Shown here: positions 6,748 through 11,269 of the stretch, piece after piece
How positions within the stretch are numbered: the first letter of the stretch is position 1
Layout: every line of letters begins with the position of its first letter
DNA from: Eubacterium sp.
GTDB lineage: Bacteria; Bacillota; Clostridia; Lachnospirales; Lachnospiraceae
Assembly (NCBI GenBank): GCA_003520145.1
Contig: DOVJ01000161.1
Location: 1 to 11,269 of the forward strand
Reading direction: 5' to 3'
DNA length: 11,269 nt
Notes under the pieces: generated by a model
What the model saw: the letters and a program-made list of their open reading frames with translations, nothing else
Database searches by the model: none
What the model was told of the DNA's origin: nothing
Translations under genes and position numbers: made by a program

Positions 6748-7923
6748 ATGGATAAAAAGGCACTTTATAAGCTTAGTTATGGCTTATTTGTACTGACTGC
6801 AAAGGAAGGCAATAAGGATAACGGCTGCATAATCAATACTGCTATTCAAGCAGCTTCGACTCCAAATCAGATAAGTATATGTGTTAATAAAGAGGATTTT
6901 ACTCATGACATGATTGTGAGAACAGGTCTGTTTACGGTATCTGTTATTCATAAGTATGCAGAATTCGAGCTTTTTAAACACTTTGGTTATCAGAGTGGAA
7001 GGGATGTTGATAAGTTTGCTGACTTCAAGGATTGTGAGCGTAGTGTTAACGGATTATATCACATCGTCAAGGGAACTAACGCTTTTGTGGATGCTAAAGT
7101 AAGTAAGATGCTTGATCTTGGGTCTCATACTCTTTTTGTTGGCGAGATAACTGATATGGCTGTGATAAGCGATATTCCGTCTGTTACATATGATTATTAT
7201 ATGAGTCATATTAAACCAAAGCCTGAGGCTGTGGGTAAGACAACTGATGGTCAGACTATATGGAGATGTACGATATGCGGATATGAGTATGTCGGTGAAG
7301 AACTTCCTGAGGATTTTGTTTGTCCGCTTTGCAAGCATCCCGCTTCTGATTTTGAGAAAGTTACTAGTGCCGCAGTTACTGAAAAAAAGCCTGATTATAA
7401 GGGAACTAAAACAGAAGAAAACCTTAGAAAAGCATTTGCCGGTGAATCTATGGCACGCAACAAGTATACTTACTTTGCGTCTGTTGCTAAGAAACAAGGA
7501 TTAGAGCAGATAGCGGCTCTTTTCTTACAGACTGCGGATAACGAACGTGAACATGCGAAGCTGTGGTTTGATGAATTAGGCGGCATAGATACAACTCTTG
7601 ATAACCTCAATGCTGCTGCAGAGGGCGAAAATCATGAGTGGACTGATATGTATGAGGAATTTGCAGCGACTGCCGAAGCTGAAGGATTCACGGATCTGTC
7701 ACTTATGTTCAGGGCTGTGGGCACTATAGAGCGTCGGCATGAAGAGCGTTATAGAGCGCTTATAAAGAATATTGAGACTGATAGTGTTTTTTCTAAATCC
7801 GAAGTTAAGATATGGGAATGTCGCAATTGTGGACATGTTGTTGTGGGACTTAACGCTCCCGATGTGTGTCCTGTGTGTGATTGCCCTAAGAGTTTCTTCG
7901 AGGTACATGAAGATAACTACTAG
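6748..7923 (+). CDS. Four-domain flavin reductase-rubredoxin-rubrerythrin-rubredoxin protein, predicted NAD(P)H peroxidase
   Basis: Predicted to reduce hydrogen peroxide (and perhaps pass electrons to oxygen reductases) in the anaerobic cytoplasm. Domains in order: a flavoredoxin-type FMN-binding flavin reductase (1-157, KLSYGLFVLTA and INTAIQAASTPNQISICVNK); rubredoxin with Cys174-x2-Cys177 and Cys192-x2-Cys195; a linker; a rubrerythrin di-iron four-helix domain (about 220-345) with Glu233 in GESMARNKY, Glu266-x2-His269 and Glu328-x2-His331; and a second rubredoxin with Cys358-x2-Cys361 and Cys374-x2-Cys377. The first two domains match the high-molecular-weight rubredoxin (Hrb) of acetogens, which takes electrons from NADH; the last two match classical rubrerythrin. 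Fused, they could carry electrons NAD(P)H to flavin to rubredoxin to di-iron site in one chain. All iron ligands are present. Start set by GGAGG at 6736-6740. Domain calls are firm; the electron route is inferred. Confidence 0.93.
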   Translation: MDKKALYKLSYGLFVLTAKEGNKDNGCIINTAIQAASTPNQISICVNKEDFTHDMIVRTGLFTVSVIHKYAEFELFKHFGYQSGRDVDKFADFKDCERSVNGLYHIVKGTNAFVDAKVSKMLDLGSHTLFVGEITDMAVISDIPSVTYDYYMSHIKPKPEAVGKTTDGQTIWRCTICGYEYVGEELPEDFVCPLCKHPASDFEKVTSAAVTEKKPDYKGTKTEENLRKAFAGESMARNKYTYFASVAKKQGLEQIAALFLQTADNEREHAKLWFDELGGIDTTLDNLNAAAEGENHEWTDMYEEFAATAEAEGFTDLSLMFRAVGTIERRHEERYRALIKNIETDSVFSKSEVKIWECRNCGHVVVGLNAPDVCPVCDCPKSFFEVHEDNY

Positions 7924-7947
7924 TTTCAGTCGGAGAGAGGAAATATT

Positions 7948-9384
7948 ATGAATAAGTATGATGAGATGGATGATCTGGATGATATCGAAGATATAGATAT
8001 GTATGATTCGGATGATCTTGATGATCCTGATAATCCTGATTATGATGAATCTGATGATTTTGAGGAATTCATAGAGCGGGAGGAAGCCGCTGGAGATTAT
8101 GAAGACAGATTCAGAGTAACTAAGAGAAAAGCCGTTAATAAGAAGAATCGTAATATTACAATAGCTATAGGTGTGACTGTTATTGTAATCATATTCTTGA
8201 CAGTCACGGTTTCGCTTATCGCTATGATTAAGAAGAATACTGAATCTTCATACAATTATAACTATCAGAAGGCCAAAGAGTATTATGATTCAGGCAAGTA
8301 TAATAAGGCAATCCCTTATTATGAGAAGGCGCTTGCAGCGATTTCTTCATCTGACAGAGATAATCAGATAAAGCTTAACATGGCTCTTTTTGAATGCTAC
8401 AAGCAAGCTAATCTTCCAAACAGTCAGATCAGTGCCCTTAACAGTATTCTCAATGTTGATAAGTATAACGAAACTGCTGTTAAAGAGATAGCTGCCTTGT
8501 ATAAAGAAACAGGTAACGGTGATGCGATCAATCATCTGCTGCAAGCTTATGAGAAAACTTCTTTTGAGGCTTTCTTAGAGCAGTATAAGGTATCTGTTCC
8601 TTCTGCCGATGTTAATTCTGGCTCCTATGAGGATGATGTGGTAGTGACACTCTCTTCATCAGAGGAAGGTGCTAAGATATACTATACCATAGATGGCTCT
8701 GAGCCTACTAAGTATGCGCCTCTTTACGATGGTCCTATAATCCTTTCGGAAGGAACTGTTGAGCTTAAGATCGTTGCTATCAACGAGATAGGTGTTATGA
8801 GCAAGAGCGCTTCGTATAAGTATGATATAGTTCATGGTGCACCACAGCTTGCTACTGTGAATCTTCCTAATGGAGCTTACACATCACCTCGTCAGATAGA
8901 GATCACGAACATCCCTGAGGGTGGGAAAGCATATTATACATGGGACGGAACTAATCCAACCGAAACATCAAAGCAATATGATCCAGAGAAGAAAATCGAT
9001 CTGAAGGTTGGTAACAATGTACTTAAGATCAAGATTGTCAACAAGTATAATATCGAAGGTCCGGTTGCTATGTATGTATATGATCTTACTTTAAGAGGAG
9101 ATTATTCTCTTTCTGTTGCATGCGATGCTCTTTCTAAAAAGCTTGTGGAGCTTAAGCAGATCAAGGGTGCGACAGAGCTTTTAGATGGCACACAGTTTAA
9201 GTACTTTGAATACAATACAGAAGTCGTTGATGATGTATACATATATGTTGTAGGTGTATCTGCTTATAATAACGGTTCATATGTGAAGCAAAGTTATTAT
9301 TATGGTATTAATTCCAAGACACTTGAATTATATACAGTATCATATGATGGAGAAGAAAAAGCGACATTCTCGCCTATCAAATAA
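7948..9384 (+). CDS. Membrane-anchored TPR protein with two chitobiase-C-terminal-like repeats, function unknown
   Basis: A 478-residue single-pass protein. Residues 1-50 are extremely acidic (26 Asp/Glu). A basic stretch (KRKAVNKKNRN, 59-69) then a membrane helix at about 70-94 predict an inside N-terminus and a C-terminus outside the cell. Next come TPR-like helices (about 103-205, with YQKAKEYYDSGKYNKAIPYY as a clear TPR). Two immunoglobulin-like repeats of the chitobiase/beta-hexosaminidase C-terminal kind follow, each with the hallmark YYT-x-DG: YYTIDGSEPT at 245-254 and YYTWDGTNPT at 329-338. The last ~90 residues (385-478) are beta-rich and unassigned. No catalytic domain, signal cleavage site or sorting motif is seen. 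It may scaffold cell-wall or envelope partners. It sits 24 bases after the rubrerythrin fusion and 14 before nfnA, so it is probably cotranscribed with redox genes, which does not explain it. Confidence 0.85.
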   Translation: MNKYDEMDDLDDIEDIDMYDSDDLDDPDNPDYDESDDFEEFIEREEAAGDYEDRFRVTKRKAVNKKNRNITIAIGVTVIVIIFLTVTVSLIAMIKKNTESSYNYNYQKAKEYYDSGKYNKAIPYYEKALAAISSSDRDNQIKLNMALFECYKQANLPNSQISALNSILNVDKYNETAVKEIAALYKETGNGDAINHLLQAYEKTSFEAFLEQYKVSVPSADVNSGSYEDDVVVTLSSSEEGAKIYYTIDGSEPTKYAPLYDGPIILSEGTVELKIVAINEIGVMSKSASYKYDIVHGAPQLATVNLPNGAYTSPRQIEITNIPEGGKAYYTWDGTNPTETSKQYDPEKKIDLKVGNNVLKIKIVNKYNIEGPVAMYVYDLTLRGDYSLSVACDALSKKLVELKQIKGATELLDGTQFKYFEYNTEVVDDVYIYVVGVSAYNNGSYVKQSYYYGINSKTLELYTVSYDGEEKATFSPIK

Positions 9385-9398
9385 TATCGGAGGTTATT

Positions 9399-10274
9399 AT
9401 GTATAAGATTTTGAAATCAGAAGAAATAGCTGCCAATGTATTTCTTATGGATATTGAGGCACCTAGAGTTGCAAAATCATGTATGCCAGGACAGTTTGTT
9501 ATATGCAAGACTGGTGAGGAGGGGGAGAGAATTCCTCTTACTATATGTGATTATGATAGACAAAAAGGCTCTGTAACTATCATATTCCAGGCAGTTGGTG
9601 TATCTACTGAGATGATGAGCAAGCTTAAGACTGGAGATTATATGACTGACTTTACAGGTCCCCTCGGTAAGCCTTCCGATCTTGTTGAACTTAGTGATGA
9701 TGAGCTTGCTAAGAAGAAAGTTCTATTTGTTGCAGGTGGTATAGGTGCAGCTCCTGTTTACCCACAGGTAAAGTATTTTCATGATCATAATGTATCCTGT
9801 GACGTGATCTTAGGTTCAAGGACCAAGGAACTTATGATTCTTGAGAAGGAACTTAAGGAAACAGCTGGTAATCTCTATGTATGTACAGATGATGGAAGTT
9901 ATGGTATACCTGGCAGAGTTACAGATGTTATCAATAAGCTTGTTCGAGAGGATAAGAAGGAATATGACGCATGTGTAGCTATCGGTCCTATGATCATGAT
10001 GAAGTTCGTGTGCCAGCTTACTAAGGAGCTTAATATTCCTACGACTGTCAGTCTTAACCCGATCATGGTAGACGGTACAGGTATGTGTGGTGCTTGTCGT
10101 GTAAGTATAGGTGATAAGATGCAGTTTGCGTGCGTAGATGGTCCTGAATTCGATGGTTTCCTTGTAGACTTTGATGAAGCTATGAAAAGACAGACTATGT
10201 ATCGTGAGAAGGAAAAAGAAGCTAGAGATAAGTATCATCAGTGTTGTGGCAAGTGTAAGAAAGAGGAGGCATAG
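9399..10274 (+). CDS. nfnA: NfnA, small subunit of NADH-dependent ferredoxin:NADP+ oxidoreductase (SudB-like)
   Basis: Small flavoprotein subunit of the cytoplasmic NfnAB complex, which couples NADPH, NADH and ferredoxin by flavin-based electron bifurcation. The 291 residues show a ferredoxin-NADP reductase fold: FAD-binding RIPLTICDYD (44-53), nucleotide-binding VAGGIGAAPVYPQ (111-123), DDGSYG (164-169), IGPMIMM (195-201), and the C-terminal [2Fe-2S] motif VDGTGMCGACR with Asp225, Cys230, Cys233 and later Cys245, the Asp-plus-three-Cys set known for this family. A Lys-rich tail ending CCGKC (282-286) adds three cysteines beyond those ligands. GGAGGT at 9389-9394 fixes the start, and nfnB begins 3 bases after the stop, the standard nfnA-nfnB order. 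Related proteins are annotated as sulfide dehydrogenase subunit B or dihydroorotate dehydrogenase electron-transfer subunit, but no pyrD is present. Confidence 0.92.
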   Translation: MYKILKSEEIAANVFLMDIEAPRVAKSCMPGQFVICKTGEEGERIPLTICDYDRQKGSVTIIFQAVGVSTEMMSKLKTGDYMTDFTGPLGKPSDLVELSDDELAKKKVLFVAGGIGAAPVYPQVKYFHDHNVSCDVILGSRTKELMILEKELKETAGNLYVCTDDGSYGIPGRVTDVINKLVREDKKEYDACVAIGPMIMMKFVCQLTKELNIPTTVSLNPIMVDGTGMCGACRVSIGDKMQFACVDGPEFDGFLVDFDEAMKRQTMYREKEKEARDKYHQCCGKCKKEEA

Positions 10275-10277
10275 GAT

Positions 10278-11269
10278 ATGGCTGTAGATGTATTGAAGAA
10301 GATTCCTGTTAAGGAGCAGGAGCCAAAGGTTCGTGCAACTAATTTCGATGAAGTTTGCCTTGGTTATGATGAAAAGGAAGCTATGGATGAGGCAAGCAGA
10401 TGTCTTAACTGCCGCAATGCCAGATGTATCACAGGTTGTCCTGTTAGCATCAATATTCCTAAGTTTGTAGATGAGGTAAAGAGCGGTAACTTCAGGGAAG
10501 CTTATGAGACTATTAGCGAGTCTTCAGCACTTCCTGCTGTATGTGGAAGAGTTTGTCCTCAGGAGAGCCAGTGTGAAGGTAAGTGTATAAGAGGCGTGAA
10601 GGGCGAGCCGGTATCTATCGGTAAGCTGGAGAGATTTGTTGCTGACTGGGCAAGAGAACAGGGCATCGTTCCTGTTGTCAACAAGCCACTTAATGGTAAG
10701 AAGGTTGCTGTTATCGGTTCTGGTCCATCAGGCCTTACATGTGCTGGTGATCTTGCAAAGCTTGGATATGAGGTTACTATATTTGAGGCACTTCACAAAG
10801 CAGGTGGTGTGCTTGTGTATGGTATACCTGAGTTTCGTCTTCCTAAGGACACAGTTGTTGCACATGAGATAGAGAATGTCAAGAAGCTCGGTGTTAAGAT
10901 TGAGACTAATACTATAATCGGCAAGAGTGTTACTATAGATGAACTACTTACAGAAGAGGGTTTCGATGCCGTATTCATCGGTTCCGGTGCAGGTCTTCCT
11001 AAGTTCATGGGTATCGAAGGTGAGAACGCCAACGGTGTATTCTCTGCCAATGAGTATCTCACAAGAAGTAATCTTATGAAGGCCGTTGATGAGAATTATC
11101 ACACACCTATGATCGCGGGTAAGAAGGTTGCTGTAGTCGGCGGTGGTAATGTTGCTATGGATGCTGCAAGAACTGCCTTAAGACTTGGCGCTGAGGTTCA
11201 TATCGTGTACAGACGAAGCGAGGCTGAGCTTCCTGCCAGAGTTGAAGAGGTTCATCATGCTAAGGAAGA
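10278..11269 (+). CDS. nfnB: NfnB, large subunit of NADH-dependent ferredoxin:NADP+ oxidoreductase (3' end outside window)
   Basis: Large subunit carrying the bifurcating FAD, two [4Fe-4S] clusters and the NADPH site; homologous to the glutamate synthase small subunit. I translated 330 codons with no stop to the window edge; the family is usually about 460 residues, so roughly the last 130 are missing. Seen: iron-sulfur cysteines in RCLNCRNARCITGCP (Cys42, 45, 50, 54) and CGRVCPQESQCEGKC (Cys89, 93, 99, 103); FAD-binding VIGSGPSGL at 145-153; GVLVYGIPEFRLPK at 177-190; and NADPH-binding VVGGGNVAMDAARTALRLGA at 286-305. ATG at 10278 is preceded by GAGGAGG at 10263-10269 inside the end of nfnA, implying coupled translation. 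Adjacent nfnA rules for Nfn rather than a stand-alone GltD, since no large glutamate synthase subunit is visible. Confidence 0.93.
   Translation, partial: MAVDVLKKIPVKEQEPKVRATNFDEVCLGYDEKEAMDEASRCLNCRNARCITGCPVSINIPKFVDEVKSGNFREAYETISESSALPAVCGRVCPQESQCEGKCIRGVKGEPVSIGKLERFVADWAREQGIVPVVNKPLNGKKVAVIGSGPSGLTCAGDLAKLGYEVTIFEALHKAGGVLVYGIPEFRLPKDTVVAHEIENVKKLGVKIETNTIIGKSVTIDELLTEEGFDAVFIGSGAGLPKFMGIEGENANGVFSANEYLTRSNLMKAVDENYHTPMIAGKKVAVVGGGNVAMDAARTALRLGAEVHIVYRRSEAELPARVEEVHHAKE

Noticed and set aside
10278..11269. Reading the last gene as the glutamate synthase small subunit GltD
   Set aside because: It has the same fold, but it follows nfnA directly with coupled translation and no large glutamate synthase subunit is visible, so NfnB fits better.

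Overview
The window reads as a chromosomal segment of an anaerobic, AT-rich Firmicute of class Clostridia, most likely Lachnospiraceae (Butyrivibrio/Roseburia-like). That placement is inferred from strong GGAGG-type ribosome binding sites, heavy use of ATA and AGA codons, and gene content: an EIIC-EAL fusion, paired WYL regulators, a rubrerythrin/rubredoxin flavoprotein and NfnAB. All ten genes lie on the + strand and gaps are short, so no stretch over 300 bases lacks a gene. The first gene is cut by the left edge and the last by the right edge. I see no tRNA, rRNA, CRISPR array, insertion sequence or phage gene.

Region 1 (1-4988) is a tight run of four genes. A membrane GGDEF protein (predicted diguanylate cyclase) is followed by a 694-residue fusion of a sugar-PTS EIIC membrane domain to a catalytically complete EAL domain (predicted c-di-GMP phosphodiesterase). 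Next come two WYL-domain proteins that overlap by 14 bases. The first two genes look like an opposing c-di-GMP synthesis/breakdown pair in which a sugar-binding membrane domain may control the breakdown arm. The WYL pair probably acts as transcriptional regulators.

Region 2 (4989-6683) starts with a 91-base gap that carries clustered GATATC palindromes over a possible promoter. It then holds a complete RNA ligase gene, rtcB, and, 8 bases further, a 127-residue cysteine-rich protein of the C_GCAxxG_C_C family. The two WYL genes directly upstream make a WYL-controlled RNA-repair module a reasonable hypothesis, and this is the most novel arrangement in the window.

Region 3 (6684-11269) starts from a near-consensus vegetative promoter with an inverted repeat over its -10 box. 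It encodes a four-domain flavin reductase-rubredoxin-rubrerythrin-rubredoxin protein, which looks like a self-contained NAD(P)H peroxidase. Next are a membrane-anchored TPR protein with two chitobiase-C-terminal-like repeats, and nfnA plus the first two-thirds of nfnB, the electron-bifurcating NADH-dependent ferredoxin:NADP+ oxidoreductase. The theme of this region is anaerobic redox balance and peroxide defence, with the TPR protein as the unexplained member.
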